A DNA stretch of 64,000 bases from DASZTV01 sp035547515 (GCA_035547515.1 DASZUS010000079.1:81502-145501), one strand, 5' to 3'. Positions 40,350 through 53,813 are shown, counted from the first letter of the stretch. Numbers and translations: made by a program. The notes: generated by a model from the sequence alone, not told the origin.

Positions 40350-41492
40350 ATGACAGAAGACGCCCTCGAACGGCTGGACGACGTCTCGGCGCTCACCGCC
40401 CTCGATCCCACGGAGATGTTGCGGGCGACCGCGATGGCGGGCTCCCAGGTCCGTGCCTCGCTCGCAGCCTCCCTGGAGGCGGGGATCGACGCGCTCGGGA
40501 TCGACACCCGCCCGCGCGCGGTGGTCGTGGCCGGGATGGGGGGCTCGGGAATCTCCGGCGAGGTGCTGGCGACCCTCGCGTCGGCTGCCTCTCCCGTCCC
40601 GGTCGTCGTGCACCGCGGCTACGGCCTGCCGGGCTGGGTCGGCGCGGCGGACCTGGTGATGGCCGTGTCGTGCTCAGGTCGCACCGAGGAGACACTGAGC
40701 AGCGCCGTCGAAGCAGCACGCCGCGGCGCGCGCCTGCTCGGCGTCGGCGCCGCGGACTCACCGCTTGACCTGCACTGCCGGTCCGAGCGCGGCGTCTTCG
40801 TCCCCGTGACCGCGGCCGTCGCGCCCCGGGCCTCGCTGTGGGCCCTTGCGGTTCCGCTGCTGGTAGCGGCGGAGCGCTTCGGGCTGATCAGCCTCGGTCC
40901 GTCGTACGCCGACCTCGAGACGACCGCGTCGAGGCTGGAGTCGATTGCGACGGTCTGCCGACCTGATCGTGAGTCGTTCGTCAACCCGGCCAAGACCCTC
41001 GCAGCCGAGCTGACCGGCTCGTTGCCGATGATCTGGGGTGGCGGCGAGGTCGGCCCGCTCGCGGCGCTGCGGGCAGGCTGTCAGATCAACGAGAACGCGA
41101 AGTGGCCGGCCGTGATCGGGGCTCTGCCGGAAGCCCACCACAACCAGTCCGTGACGCTCGACGGCGGGCTGGCCGGCGGAAGCGCCGACGACGACCTCTT
41201 CCGCGACCGGGTCGAGGAGGACGAGCCGCTTCGGCTGCGCCTGCTGCTGCTGCGCGACGACGACGGCACGGGGCTGGCTGCCGCGCGGGCAGAGGCCTCC
41301 GCAGACGTCGCGCGCCGCCGGGGCGTCGCGGTTTCCGTGCTCGCTGCCGAGGGCGCGAGCTCGGTCGAGCGCCTCGCGTCCCTGGTCGGATTGCTCGACT
41401 TCGCCAGCGTGTACCTCGCTCTGGCACTCGGCGAGGATCCGACGCCGATCGGGCCGATCGTCGACCTCAAGGCGCGGCTGGCCGGCAGCTAA
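40350..41492 (+). CDS. Bifunctional phosphoglucose/phosphomannose isomerase (SIS domain)
   Basis: Interconverts fructose-6-phosphate with glucose- or mannose-6-phosphate. 380 residues with two SIS domains. The first carries VVVAGMGGSGISGEV and VMAVSCSGRTEETLSS (sugar-phosphate contacts); the second has MIWGGGEVGPLAALRAGCQINENAKWPA and ALPEAHHNQSV with the conserved Glu/His. Counterpart of Rv3256c. No type I manA is in the window, so this enzyme may supply mannose-6-phosphate to the downstream pmmA/manB route. Confidence 0.88.
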   Translation: MTEDALERLDDVSALTALDPTEMLRATAMAGSQVRASLAASLEAGIDALGIDTRPRAVVVAGMGGSGISGEVLATLASAASPVPVVVHRGYGLPGWVGAADLVMAVSCSGRTEETLSSAVEAARRGARLLGVGAADSPLDLHCRSERGVFVPVTAAVAPRASLWALAVPLLVAAERFGLISLGPSYADLETTASRLESIATVCRPDRESFVNPAKTLAAELTGSLPMIWGGGEVGPLAALRAGCQINENAKWPAVIGALPEAHHNQSVTLDGGLAGGSADDDLFRDRVEEDEPLRLRLLLLRDDDGTGLAAARAEASADVARRRGVAVSVLAAEGASSVERLASLVGLLDFASVYLALALGEDPTPIGPIVDLKARLAGS

Positions 41493-41508
41493 CCGCGCGG
41501 CGTACCTC

Positions 41509-41514
41509 TACGCT
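41509..41514 (+). promoter_or_regulatory. Leaderless -10 box TACGCT for ahcY
   Basis: TACGCT, 6 nt, then the ATG at 41521. With no room for a leader, an S-adenosylhomocysteine riboswitch upstream is excluded for this promoter. Confidence 0.55.
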
Positions 41515-41520
41515 GGGCGC

Positions 41521-42948
<1,428 letters not shown>

Positions 42949-42950
42949 GC

Positions 42951-43127
42951 CTACGGCGGCAGCACCTCAGCCCGGACGCTCGGAGCCAGCGCCCGGGTGA
43001 GCCGGCGAGCCGTCGCGGCGAGCTCGGCGGCCACCAGGGCGCGCAGCTCCTCGACGGCGGTCGCCGGCAACGACGGGTCGCCGAGCAGCACCAGGGTCCA
43101 CTCGTCGAGGACGACCTCGTTCGCCAT
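42951..43127 (-). CDS. Small unknown protein (58 residues), convergent to ahcY
   Basis: ATG at 43127, TAG at 42951-42953. The product reads MANEVVLDEWTLVLLGDPSL, then an Ala/Leu/Arg-rich helical part with VEELRALVAAELAATARRL and a VLPP end. Third-position GC and the residue mix look like a real protein rather than a shadow frame; it fills the gap between ahcY and mtrA with no other candidate. No known domain, signal or membrane segment. No clear ribosome-binding site. Confidence 0.55.
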   Translation of the reverse strand: MANEVVLDEWTLVLLGDPSLPATAVEELRALVAAELAATARRLTRALAPSVRAEVLPP

Positions 43128-43222
43128 GGCGGCATGATCGCGGCGCCGTGTGACGTGTTGCGGAGCGTTCCGGCGCAGATCGCCTCGGCTGTGGACAGCC
43201 CGCGGAGTGCCACGATGGTGGG

Positions 43223-43900
43223 ATGAGAGCCAGGGTCCTCGTGGTCGACGACGACCCGGCCCTGTCCGAGATGCTCGGCATCGTCCTTCGCAACGAGGGC
43301 TTCGAGCCGTCGTTCGTCAGCGACGGCGACCAGGCGCTGGCGGCCTTTCACGCGACCAAGCCCGACCTGGTCCTGCTGGACCTGATGCTGCCCGGCATGG
43401 ACGGCATCGACGTCTGCCGGGCGATCCGGGCCGAAAGTGCCGCCCCGATCGTCATGCTCACCGCTCGCGCCGACACCGTCGACGTGGTCACCGGGCTGGA
43501 CTCGGGCGCCGACGACTACATCGTCAAGCCGTTCAAACCCAAGGAGCTCGTCGCTCGGATCCGGGCACGGCTGCGCCAACCTGCCAACTCGGCAGGCGAG
43601 ATCCTGCAGATCGGTGACCTCGGCATCGACGTGGACGGGCACTCGGTGACCCGGGACGGCGAGACCATCGCATTGACTCCCCTCGAGTTCGACCTGCTGG
43701 TGGCGCTGGCCCGCAAGCCGCGTCTGGTCTTCACCCGCGACCAGCTGCTCGAGCAGGTCTGGGGGTACCGCCACGTCTCCGACACGCGGCTGGTCAACGT
43801 GCACGTGCAGCGCCTGCGGGCCAAGGTCGAGCGCGACCCTGAGCACCCCGAGATCGTGGTGACGGTCCGGGGGGTGGGTTACAAGGCCGGAACGTCGTGA
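43223..43900 (+). CDS. mtrA: Response regulator MtrA
   Basis: OmpR-type regulator of cell-wall, division and replication genes in actinobacteria. 225 residues: receiver domain with acidic D9-D11 and phospho-acceptor D53 (LVLLDLMLPGMDG), T/S and K102 positions (MLTAR, YIVKPFKP), and a winged-helix DNA-binding domain (LTPLEFDLLVAL, DTRLVNVHVQRLRAKVE, VRGVGYKAG). Partner MtrB follows with a GTGA overlap. Counterpart of Rv3246c. ATG at 43223. Confidence 0.97.
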   Translation: MRARVLVVDDDPALSEMLGIVLRNEGFEPSFVSDGDQALAAFHATKPDLVLLDLMLPGMDGIDVCRAIRAESAAPIVMLTARADTVDVVTGLDSGADDYIVKPFKPKELVARIRARLRQPANSAGEILQIGDLGIDVDGHSVTRDGETIALTPLEFDLLVALARKPRLVFTRDQLLEQVWGYRHVSDTRLVNVHVQRLRAKVERDPEHPEIVVTVRGVGYKAGTS

Positions 43901-45462
43901 GGGCGAGCCCTGTTGCGGCTGGACGCGCGCTGCGCCATCGGTGGCGGGCGTCGCTGCAGACCCGGGTGGTCGCAACCACGCTGATCCTGTCGGCGACGGT
44001 GAGCGTCGGCATCGGCGCGACGATCCTGCACCAGGTGCGAAGCGGCCTGCTGAGCTCGGCGACCCGGGCCGCCCAGAGCGAGCTCGGCAGCGGCATCGAG
44101 CGGGCCGAAGGCCAGTTCCTCGCGCTGCCCGACGACAACCCGAGCGCGGTCGAACGGACGGCGTACGGCGTCGTCACGGAGCTTTCGGGTCAGCAGGGCG
44201 ACTACCAGGTCGTCATGCTCCCGTCCGACGGGGGGCTCGCCTCCTACGGCCCGGAGGGCGCCGTCGTCAGCATCCCCTCCTCGTTGCGCGCCGCGGTGAC
44301 CAGGTCCGGGCGCGAGGCATGGACCTACATCAAGCTGCGCAACGGGCTGAGCCGCAGCGCGGGTCTCGCGATCGGTGCCCCGGTGCAGGCCGGCGCGGTC
44401 CGCTACCAGCTCTACTACCTGTTCCCGCTCGCCCGTGAGGCGGCCACCTTGCGCCTGGTGGAGCGGACGATGCTGTTCGCCGGCGCCGCACTGGTCCTGC
44501 TCCTGGTGGGCATCGCGGCGGTCGTGACGCGCGAGGTCGTGCGCCCGGTCCGGCAGGCCGCGGCCACCGCCGAGCGGCTGGCTGCGGGGCGGCTCAAAGA
44601 GCGGATGCAGGTTCGCGGCGAGGACGACCTGGCGACGCTTGCCGAGTCGTTCAACCGGATGGCCGACACCCTGCAGCAGCAGATCTCCAAGCTGCGCGAG
44701 ATGTCGCGGCTGCAGCGCCGGTTCGTCGCCGACGTCTCGCACGAGCTGCGTACGCCGATCACCACCATCCGCATGGCCGCCGACGTGTTGCACGAGTCGA
44801 GCGAGGCGCTGCCGCCGGAGGTCACCCGGTCCTCCGAGCTGCTGCAAGCACAGCTCGACCGGTTCGAGTCGTTGCTCGCCGACCTGCTGGAGATCAGCCG
44901 GTACGACGCGGGCGCCGCGGTGCTCGAAGCCGAGCCGATCGACCTCGTGCACCTGGTCAAGCAGGTCATCACCCTGGCGGCGCCGCTGGCCGATCGGCGG
45001 CACTCGCCCATCGAGGCCGATCTGCCGGACACCCCGGTTATCGTCGATGTCGACGCCCGCCGCATCGACCGGGTGCTGCGCAACCTCGTCACCAACGCGC
45101 TCGAGCACGGCGAGGGGCAGCCGGTCGAGGTGCGGCTGCGAGCCGGAACCGACGGCGTCGCGGTCACGGTCCGCGACCACGGGGTCGGGCTGCGGCCTGG
45201 CGACGCGTCACTCGTCTTCGGCCGGTTCTGGCGGGCGGATCCGGCGCGCGCGCGGTCCACCGGCGGCACCGGCCTCGGACTGTCGATCGCGCTCGAGGAC
45301 GTGCGCCTGCACGGCGGCTGGCTGCAGGCCTGGGGCGAGCCTGGCCAGGGCACGGTCTTCCGGATGACGCTGCCGCTGCACGCGGGCGGGGCCGTCAGCT
45401 CCTCGCCGCTGCCACTCGAGCCGGTGGCCGACACCGACGCCGAGATGACCGGGCTGCGGTGA
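43897..45462 (+). CDS. mtrB: Sensor histidine kinase MtrB
   Basis: 521 residues. Two membrane segments (about 25-50 and 188-212) flank an extracytoplasmic sensor; a HAMP domain follows, then HisKA with phospho-acceptor H282 (FVADVSHELRTP) and an HATPase domain with N-box RNLVTNALEHGEG, G1 VRDHGVGL and G2 GGTGLGLSIA. Phosphorylates MtrA. GTG at 43897 overlaps the mtrA stop; the 3' end overlaps lpqB the same way. Counterpart of Rv3245c. Confidence 0.96.
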   Translation: MRASPVAAGRALRHRWRASLQTRVVATTLILSATVSVGIGATILHQVRSGLLSSATRAAQSELGSGIERAEGQFLALPDDNPSAVERTAYGVVTELSGQQGDYQVVMLPSDGGLASYGPEGAVVSIPSSLRAAVTRSGREAWTYIKLRNGLSRSAGLAIGAPVQAGAVRYQLYYLFPLAREAATLRLVERTMLFAGAALVLLLVGIAAVVTREVVRPVRQAAATAERLAAGRLKERMQVRGEDDLATLAESFNRMADTLQQQISKLREMSRLQRRFVADVSHELRTPITTIRMAADVLHESSEALPPEVTRSSELLQAQLDRFESLLADLLEISRYDAGAAVLEAEPIDLVHLVKQVITLAAPLADRRHSPIEADLPDTPVIVDVDARRIDRVLRNLVTNALEHGEGQPVEVRLRAGTDGVAVTVRDHGVGLRPGDASLVFGRFWRADPARARSTGGTGLGLSIALEDVRLHGGWLQAWGEPGQGTVFRMTLPLHAGGAVSSSPLPLEPVADTDAEMTGLR

Positions 45463-47141
45463 CGGCGCTGCGGCAGGTCAGGCTTGGGGTTGCCCTCGCC
45501 ACGGGTGCCCTGGTCACGGCATGCGCCGGCGTACCCGACTCCGGCGGCATCCATCTCGGCGCGCCGGTTGCCGACGCCGGGCAGTCGCGACCGGGTGGCG
45601 TGGTGTACGAGGTTCCGGCGCTTCCCGCGCCGGGCGCCACCCCGATCGAGCTGGTCGGCGGCTTCCTGCGAGCGATGGTCGACAGCGACAACGGCTACGC
45701 CGTCGCTAGGTCCTACCTCGGCCCCGGCGTCTCCTGGAGTGCGAACACCCGGATCACGGTCTACCGCGACCCGCCGCTGATCCGCCGGATCGATGCGCAG
45801 CACGTGCGGGTCCGGGCACACGAGACCGGCGTGATCCTGGCGGATGGCTCCTACCGGGTGGCGTCGGGCAGGCTGACGCGGACCTTCGCCGTGAGCCATC
45901 GCGGCGGCGAGTGGCGGATCACCGGGCTGGCGCCGGGCGCGCTGCTGTCGACCGACGACGTCGAGCAGGTGCTGCAGCCCGCGTCGGTGTACTTCCTGAC
46001 CCCCGACGGGGAGCGCGTCGTACCGGAGCCGCTGCTCGAGCCGCCCGACGAGCCCGGCCTCGCCACGACGCTGATCCGGGCGCTGCTCGCGGGGCCGAAC
46101 GCGCTCCTCGCCCCCGGCGTGCGCACCGCCGCGCCGCACGGGACGTCGCTGGTCGGGAACGTGCCGATCAGCGCCGACGGCGTTGCGGACGTGGACCTGT
46201 CCGCGGGTGTTCGCCAGATCGCGCCGGCCGACCTCGTCCGGCTGTCCGCGCAGATCGTCTGGACGCTGCGGCAGATCCCGTCGGTGACGGCGGTCCGCCT
46301 GCTCGCGACGGGAGCGTCGCTGTCCACCTCCCAGGCTCCCAGCCTCCAGCCGATCCGGTCCTGGCCGCAGTTCGACCCGAGCGCGCCGCCCGCGACCCCG
46401 GGCGCCTTGGTGGCCCACGACGGGGCGGTCAGCGGGCTGGGCGCCGTCGTACCCGAAGCACTGCGAGCACGCGGGCTCTCCGATCCCGCCCGCAGCGCCG
46501 ACGGCACGCTGGTGGCGGCCCTGCGCCACCACGGCCGCCAGCTGGTGACCGGCGATGCCGCCGGGCCGCTGCTGCCGCGGCTGCGTTCGGCATCGCTGAC
46601 GGCTCCGTGTTTCCTGCCGGACGGGCAGGCGCTTGTCGGGACCGCGGCTGGTGCGGTCTACGCCGTCACCGGCAACGGGACGGTGCGCTCGGTGCATCTG
46701 CCGGCGTCGTTGGCCGGACTGCCCATCCGCGCTCTCGCGGCATCCCGCGACGGCACCCGGCTGGCGCTGGTCGTCGGCGCCGCCTCGCCCGAGCTACAGG
46801 TCGCGACACTTGCCCGGCGCCACGCCCGCGAGACCGTCACGGAGCCGCGGGTCGTGCTGCCGGCCTCATCGGATGCCGCCGGCGTTGCGTGGGCCAGTGC
46901 GGACCAGCTGGTGACGACAACGGTCGGCGCAGCGAACGCCGGCCGGCGGGTGGTCGAGGTGTCGGTCGACGGCTACACGGTCGTGGACCTCTCCGCTCCC
47001 GGGCTACCCGCCGATGTGCACTCCGTCGCTGCGGCACCGGGCCGTCCGGTGCTCGCCAGCGGAGCAGCCGGGACGTGGCGGCTGAGCGGTCCTCGCTGGG
47101 TGAAGGTGTCGGCCGCGGTCTCCCCGTCCTACGCCGGGTAG
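45459..47141 (+). CDS. lpqB: Lipoprotein LpqB
   Basis: Membrane-anchored lipoprotein that binds the MtrB sensor and modulates MtrAB signalling in mycobacteria and Streptomyces. 560 residues. The signal ends in the lipobox VTAC with lipidated C22, followed by a GerMN-type domain (about 155-290) and a C-terminal beta-propeller-like region with repeats such as RSADGTLVAALR and SRDGTRLALVVG. GTG at 45459 overlaps mtrB, completing the mtrA-mtrB-lpqB operon. Confidence 0.95.
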   Translation: MTALRQVRLGVALATGALVTACAGVPDSGGIHLGAPVADAGQSRPGGVVYEVPALPAPGATPIELVGGFLRAMVDSDNGYAVARSYLGPGVSWSANTRITVYRDPPLIRRIDAQHVRVRAHETGVILADGSYRVASGRLTRTFAVSHRGGEWRITGLAPGALLSTDDVEQVLQPASVYFLTPDGERVVPEPLLEPPDEPGLATTLIRALLAGPNALLAPGVRTAAPHGTSLVGNVPISADGVADVDLSAGVRQIAPADLVRLSAQIVWTLRQIPSVTAVRLLATGASLSTSQAPSLQPIRSWPQFDPSAPPATPGALVAHDGAVSGLGAVVPEALRARGLSDPARSADGTLVAALRHHGRQLVTGDAAGPLLPRLRSASLTAPCFLPDGQALVGTAAGAVYAVTGNGTVRSVHLPASLAGLPIRALAASRDGTRLALVVGAASPELQVATLARRHARETVTEPRVVLPASSDAAGVAWASADQLVTTTVGAANAGRRVVEVSVDGYTVVDLSAPGLPADVHSVAAAPGRPVLASGAAGTWRLSGPRWVKVSAAVSPSYAG

Positions 47142-47205
47142 CCGCGCGCCCACAGCTCGTCGCCGAGCTCGGCCTGCCCGAGCCCCGGCGGGCCACCGTC
47201 GGCGG

Positions 47206-47871
47206 ATGGCTCTGCTGGACCTCCTGTGCCCGACCCGGTGTGAGTCCTGTGGCAAGCCCGGTTCCCTGGTGTGCGCCCGCTGCCGCTCGCCGCTGGCCGG
47301 CGCGCCGTACCCGCATCGGCCCACCCCGTGCCCGCCGGGCATGCCGCCGCTGTGGGTCGTGGCGGCCTACGAGGGCCCAGTGCGCGAGCTGCTGATCGGC
47401 TTCAAGGAGCGGGGCGCCGTGGGACTGCTCGATGCCCTGGCTCGGCCGCTTGCCGCCGCGGTCCGCGCCGCCGCACCCGACGGCGGCGCGCCTGTGCTCC
47501 TCGTGCCGGTGCCGTCGATGCCGGCTGCGGTCCGGCGCCGGGGTGACGACGTCATCGGCCTGCTCGCCCGCCGTACGTCGCGCTGCCTGCGTCGCGGAGG
47601 CGTCGACGCGCGAGCCGTCGCTGCCCTGAGCCACCGCCGCACGGTCGCCGACTCCGCCGGGCTGTCCGCGACCCAGCGTGCCGCGAACCTGCGCGAGGCG
47701 CTCCTGGTCTCGCCGCGGGTGGCCGCGATGCTCCGGCCGTACCGGGTGGTGGTCGTGGACGACCTCGTGACGACCGGAACGACGCTGACCGAGGCGACTA
47801 GGACGCTGAGTTCGGGGCAGGTCAACGTCGTTGGAGCAGCCGTCATCGCCGCCACTCGTCGCCGCAGCTAG
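47206..47871 (+). CDS. comF: ComF-family phosphoribosyltransferase-like protein
   Basis: 221 residues. The N-terminal zinc-finger has CPTRCESCGK and VCARC; then IGFKERGAVGLLDALA and the PRPP-binding loop VVVVDDLVTTGTTLTEA of type I phosphoribosyltransferases. ComF takes part in DNA uptake in competent bacteria; in actinobacteria the family is conserved next to lpqB and hpf (Rv3242c) without known competence. ATG at 47206. Confidence 0.9.
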   Translation: MALLDLLCPTRCESCGKPGSLVCARCRSPLAGAPYPHRPTPCPPGMPPLWVVAAYEGPVRELLIGFKERGAVGLLDALARPLAAAVRAAAPDGGAPVLLVPVPSMPAAVRRRGDDVIGLLARRTSRCLRRGGVDARAVAALSHRRTVADSAGLSATQRAANLREALLVSPRVAAMLRPYRVVVVDDLVTTGTTLTEATRTLSSGQVNVVGAAVIAATRRRS

Positions 47872-47952
47872 CCGGCGCGCCGCAGCGCTGGCCGGGACCG
47901 GGATCCGGTGGCATCGTGAGGTTGCCGTACCCAACCCAGAGGAGGTTGCCGG

Positions 47953-48336
47953 ATGGACGTCGTCGTCAGGGCACACAACACGTCGGTTGGCAGGAGGTTC
48001 CGCAACAGCGCGCAGGCCCGCCTCGAGCGGCTTGCGAAGCTCGATGCCAAGTGCGACCGCGTGGACGTCGACATCCGGCAGGAACGAAGTCCTCGTCAAC
48101 CCGCGCGGCGGGTACGCATCGAGCTGACCTGCCACGCCTGTGGCGCCGCACTCCGCGCGGTGGGCGCCGCCGCCGATGTGTTCGCCGCTCTCGACCTCGC
48201 CGCGGCCAAGCTCGACCACCAGATGCGGCGGGCGGCAGATCGCAAACGAGTCCACCACGGGGTGCGCACGCCGCAGTCCGTGGCGAGCGCGACATCGGCT
48301 GCGCTCCGCGCCGACCGTGCGATCATGAGCCACTAG
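47953..48336 (+). CDS. hpf: Short ribosome hibernation-promoting factor (HPF/RaiA)
   Basis: 127 residues. Contains the N-terminal S30AE domain that binds the 30S subunit and blocks tRNA/mRNA sites in stationary phase: VVVRAHNTSVGRRFRNSAQARLERL-type opening split around the helix, then VRIELTCHACGAALRA. The usual actinobacterial form (Rv3241c) is about 200-230 residues with a C-terminal dimerisation domain that makes 100S ribosomes; that domain is missing. ATG at 47953 has AGAGGAGG 8 nt upstream. Confidence 0.82.
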   Translation: MDVVVRAHNTSVGRRFRNSAQARLERLAKLDAKCDRVDVDIRQERSPRQPARRVRIELTCHACGAALRAVGAAADVFAALDLAAAKLDHQMRRAADRKRVHHGVRTPQSVASATSAALRADRAIMSH

Positions 48337-48373
48337 GCCGCGTTCGCGCGGTTGTGCGACCTGGAGGGCAACC

Positions 48374-49087
48374 GTGACCGACATGACCGACAGCGGCTCA
48401 CTCGGGCAGCTGCCGCCAGGCGATGGTGACCCGATCCGGGTGCTCGTGGTCGATGACCACGCGCTGTTCCGTCGCGGCCTGGAGATGGTCCTCGGCTCGG
48501 AGCCGGACATCGACGTCGTCGGCGAGGCCGAGGACGGCGCGGACGCGCTCGAGAAGTGCATCGAGTTCACGCCTGACGTCGTCTTGATGGACGTCCGGAT
48601 GCCCAAGCGCGGCGGCATCGACGCCTGTGTCGCCATCAAGGACGCCGTCCCGAGCGCGAAGATCATCATGCTCACGATCAGCGACGAGGAGGCCGACCTC
48701 TACGAGGCGATCAAGGCCGGCGCGATGGGATACCTGCTGAAGGAGATCCCGATCGACGAGGTGGCGTCGGCGATCCGCGCGGTGCACGGCGGCCAGTCGT
48801 TGATCTCGCCTTCGATGGCGTCCAAGCTGCTCAACGAGTTCGCTTCCATGATCAAGCGCGGCGAGGACCGTCAGCAGGTGCCGGTGCCGAGGCTGACCGA
48901 TCGCGAGATGGAGGTGCTCCGGCTCGTCGCGAAAGGCATGAACAACCGCGACATCGCCAAGGAGCTGTTCATCAGCGAGAACACCGTCAAGAACCACATC
49001 CGCAACATCCTCGAGAAGCTGCAGCTGCACTCCCGGATGGAAGCCGTCGTCTACGCGGTTCGCGAGAAGCTGCTCGAGATCACCTGA
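48374..49087 (+). CDS. NarL/LuxR-family response regulator
   Basis: 237 residues. Receiver domain with DD at 27-28, phospho-acceptor D73 (VVLMDVRMPKRGG) and K near 122 (GYLLKEIP); C-terminal LuxR-type HTH with LTDREMEVLRLVAKGMNNRDI and ISENTVKNHIRNILEKL. No histidine kinase is adjacent, so it is an orphan by location. Orthologues sit near secA in Streptomyces. GTG at 48374 is preceded by CTGGAGGG. The cation antiporter gene follows after 2 nt. Confidence 0.92.
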   Translation: MTDMTDSGSLGQLPPGDGDPIRVLVVDDHALFRRGLEMVLGSEPDIDVVGEAEDGADALEKCIEFTPDVVLMDVRMPKRGGIDACVAIKDAVPSAKIIMLTISDEEADLYEAIKAGAMGYLLKEIPIDEVASAIRAVHGGQSLISPSMASKLLNEFASMIKRGEDRQQVPVPRLTDREMEVLRLVAKGMNNRDIAKELFISENTVKNHIRNILEKLQLHSRMEAVVYAVREKLLEIT

Positions 49088-49089
49088 CC

Positions 49090-50148
49090 TTGCTTACGCG
49101 CTCGGACCGCGTCGTGATCGGCGGCGCGGTCGTGCTCACGCTCGCTTCGGCGGTCCTGCACTACGCCCACTCCGCCAACGTCGCCACCTTCATCGTGGCC
49201 GGCGTGGCCCTGGCAGCCCTCGCCGCGCTCGTCGGCCGCAGCGTCGAGCAGGTGGCGGACCGCCTCGGCTCGGGCGCCACGGGCGTGGTGCAGAGCGCGC
49301 TGGGCAACCTGCCGGAGCTGTTCGTCTGCATCTTCGCGCTGCGCCAGGGGCTGGTGAAGGTCGTCGAGGCGGCGATCATCGGCTCAATCCTGTCCAACGT
49401 CCTGCTGGTGCTCGGGCTCGCGTTCGTAGCCGGCGGGCTGCGCAATGGCCGCCAGACCTTCGACGGCAACCGGGCCAGGACGCTAGTCGCGCTGATGATC
49501 CTCGCGGTCGCGGCGATGCTCGTGCCGAGTCTGGCGCACTACGTCGGCAGCCCCGCCGCCCATCACGAGCGGGCGCTCAGTGTCATCGCCTCCATCGTGC
49601 TGCTGGTCGTGTTCGCGGTGTCGGTGCCGTCCTCGCTGCGTCGCGGCGAGGACGAGACCGCGCAGGAGCCGCAGGGCGGCGATTCGCTGTGGCCGGTCCC
49701 GGTGGCGATCACGGCCCTCGCCGCGACCGGGGTACTCGCGGCGTTCGTCTCCGACTGGTTCGTCTCGGCGCTTCAGCCGGCGCTGACCTCGCTGCACGTC
49801 ACCCAGGCGTTCGCCGGTCTGGTGATCGTTGCGATCGCCGGCAATGCGGTCGAGAACGTCGTCGGCGTCCAGCTGGCGGTGCGGGGCAGGGCGGACCACG
49901 CCCTCTCGGTGATCCTCAACTCCCCGTTGCAAATCGCGCTCGTGCTGGCGCCGGTGCTGGTCCTGATCTCGCCGCTCATCGGCGGCGCGGCCTTCACGCT
50001 CGCATTCCCGCCGCTTCTGGTCAGTACGGTCGTGGCGTCGGTCCTTGCGGTGAGCTTCGTCATCATCGACGGTGAATACGACTGGCTCGAAGGGGCAGCA
50101 CTCGTCGGGCTGTACGTCGTCGTCGCGGCGGCGTTCTGGTGGGGATAG
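49090..50148 (+). CDS. Calcium/proton (cation) antiporter, CaCA family
   Basis: 352-residue membrane protein with about eleven hydrophobic segments and the two inverted alpha repeats of the CaCA family: SALGNLPELFVCIFALRQG and IAGNAVENVVGVQLAVRG, both with the conserved GN and acidic residues that bind the cation. A second half has VILNSPLQIALVLAPVLVL. ChaA/CAX relatives export Ca2+ (or Na+) in exchange for H+. TTG at 49090 is 2 nt after the regulator stop, suggesting coupling. Confidence 0.9.
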   Translation: MLTRSDRVVIGGAVVLTLASAVLHYAHSANVATFIVAGVALAALAALVGRSVEQVADRLGSGATGVVQSALGNLPELFVCIFALRQGLVKVVEAAIIGSILSNVLLVLGLAFVAGGLRNGRQTFDGNRARTLVALMILAVAAMLVPSLAHYVGSPAAHHERALSVIASIVLLVVFAVSVPSSLRRGEDETAQEPQGGDSLWPVPVAITALAATGVLAAFVSDWFVSALQPALTSLHVTQAFAGLVIVAIAGNAVENVVGVQLAVRGRADHALSVILNSPLQIALVLAPVLVLISPLIGGAAFTLAFPPLLVSTVVASVLAVSFVIIDGEYDWLEGAALVGLYVVVAAAFWWG

Positions 50149-50158
50149 GAGGCGCGCG

Positions 50159-50917
50159 TTGCGGGTCGCGGTAGTCGGCGGGACGGGCGTCGTCGGACGG
50201 CACACGGTTGAGGCGCTGCGAGCGGCCGGACACGAGGCCGTCGTGATCGCCCGCTCCGCCGGAGTCGACGTCGCATCCGGGCGGGGCCTCGACGCCGCCC
50301 TCGCCGGAGCCAAGGCCGTCATCGACGTCGGCAACATCGCCACGGTCAGGCGCTCGGCTGCCGAGGCGTTCTTCGACAAGGCGACGCGCAACCTGCTCGA
50401 CGCCGGCGCGAAGGCGGGCGTCGAGCATCTCGTGGTGCTCTCGATCGTCGGCTGCGACCGGGTGGACCTCGGCTACTACTTCGGCAAGCGCCGTCAGGAA
50501 GAGCTCGTGCTCGCCGGTCCGCTGCCCTTCACCATCCTGCGGGCGACGCAGTTCCACGAGTTCCCCGGCCAGCTGATCGATCGCACGCCGCCGGTGCCCG
50601 TACCGGTCAACGTCGTACCCCGGATGCGCAGCCAGCCGATCGCCGCCCGCGAGGTCGGTACGGCGCTTGCCCGGATCGTCGGTGAGGCGCCCGCGGGCCG
50701 CGCGCCCGATCTGGCCGGGCCCGAGGTGCACGAGATGCCCGACCTGGTGCGGATGGTGATGCGCGCGCGAGGGTCCCGCAAGGCGGTGATCGGCGTGCGG
50801 CTGCCCGGTGCGACGGGCAAGGCCCTCGCGCACGGCGGCCTGCTGCCCGACGCGGAGGGCCCGCGCGGCCGGGAAACCTTCGCGGAATGGCTCGCCGCAC
50901 AGCCCGCCGTAGACTGA
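50159..50917 (+). CDS. NAD(P)-binding atypical short-chain dehydrogenase
   Basis: 252 residues. Rossmann motif VAVVGGTGVVGRHTV, HLVVLSIVGCDRV and YYFGKRRQEELVLAGPLPFTILRATQFHEF match NmrA/YbjT-like atypical SDRs, which are often regulators or reductases; the lysine in the YxxxK position of classic SDRs is not clear. The start is TTG at 50159, decided by AGGAGG 8-9 nt upstream; the earlier frame in the antiporter gene is unlikely. Confidence 0.85.
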   Translation: MRVAVVGGTGVVGRHTVEALRAAGHEAVVIARSAGVDVASGRGLDAALAGAKAVIDVGNIATVRRSAAEAFFDKATRNLLDAGAKAGVEHLVVLSIVGCDRVDLGYYFGKRRQEELVLAGPLPFTILRATQFHEFPGQLIDRTPPVPVPVNVVPRMRSQPIAAREVGTALARIVGEAPAGRAPDLAGPEVHEMPDLVRMVMRARGSRKAVIGVRLPGATGKALAHGGLLPDAEGPRGRETFAEWLAAQPAVD

Positions 50918-50954
50918 TCGACACGGCCCGGAGCGGGCCGCAGCAAGGCTGTCG

Positions 50955-53789
<2,835 letters not shown>

Positions 53790-53813
53790 GGCGCACGCCG
53801 CGGCGGCGCCGCG

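Noticed and set aside
41493..41520. S-adenosylhomocysteine riboswitch before ahcY
   Set aside because: The gap is only 28 nt and carries a leaderless-type -10 box; no room for the structure.
44415..46697. 760-codon open frame antisense to mtrB-lpqB
   Set aside because: Overlaps two certain genes; Arg/Ala/Ser-rich shadow composition, no recognisable domain.
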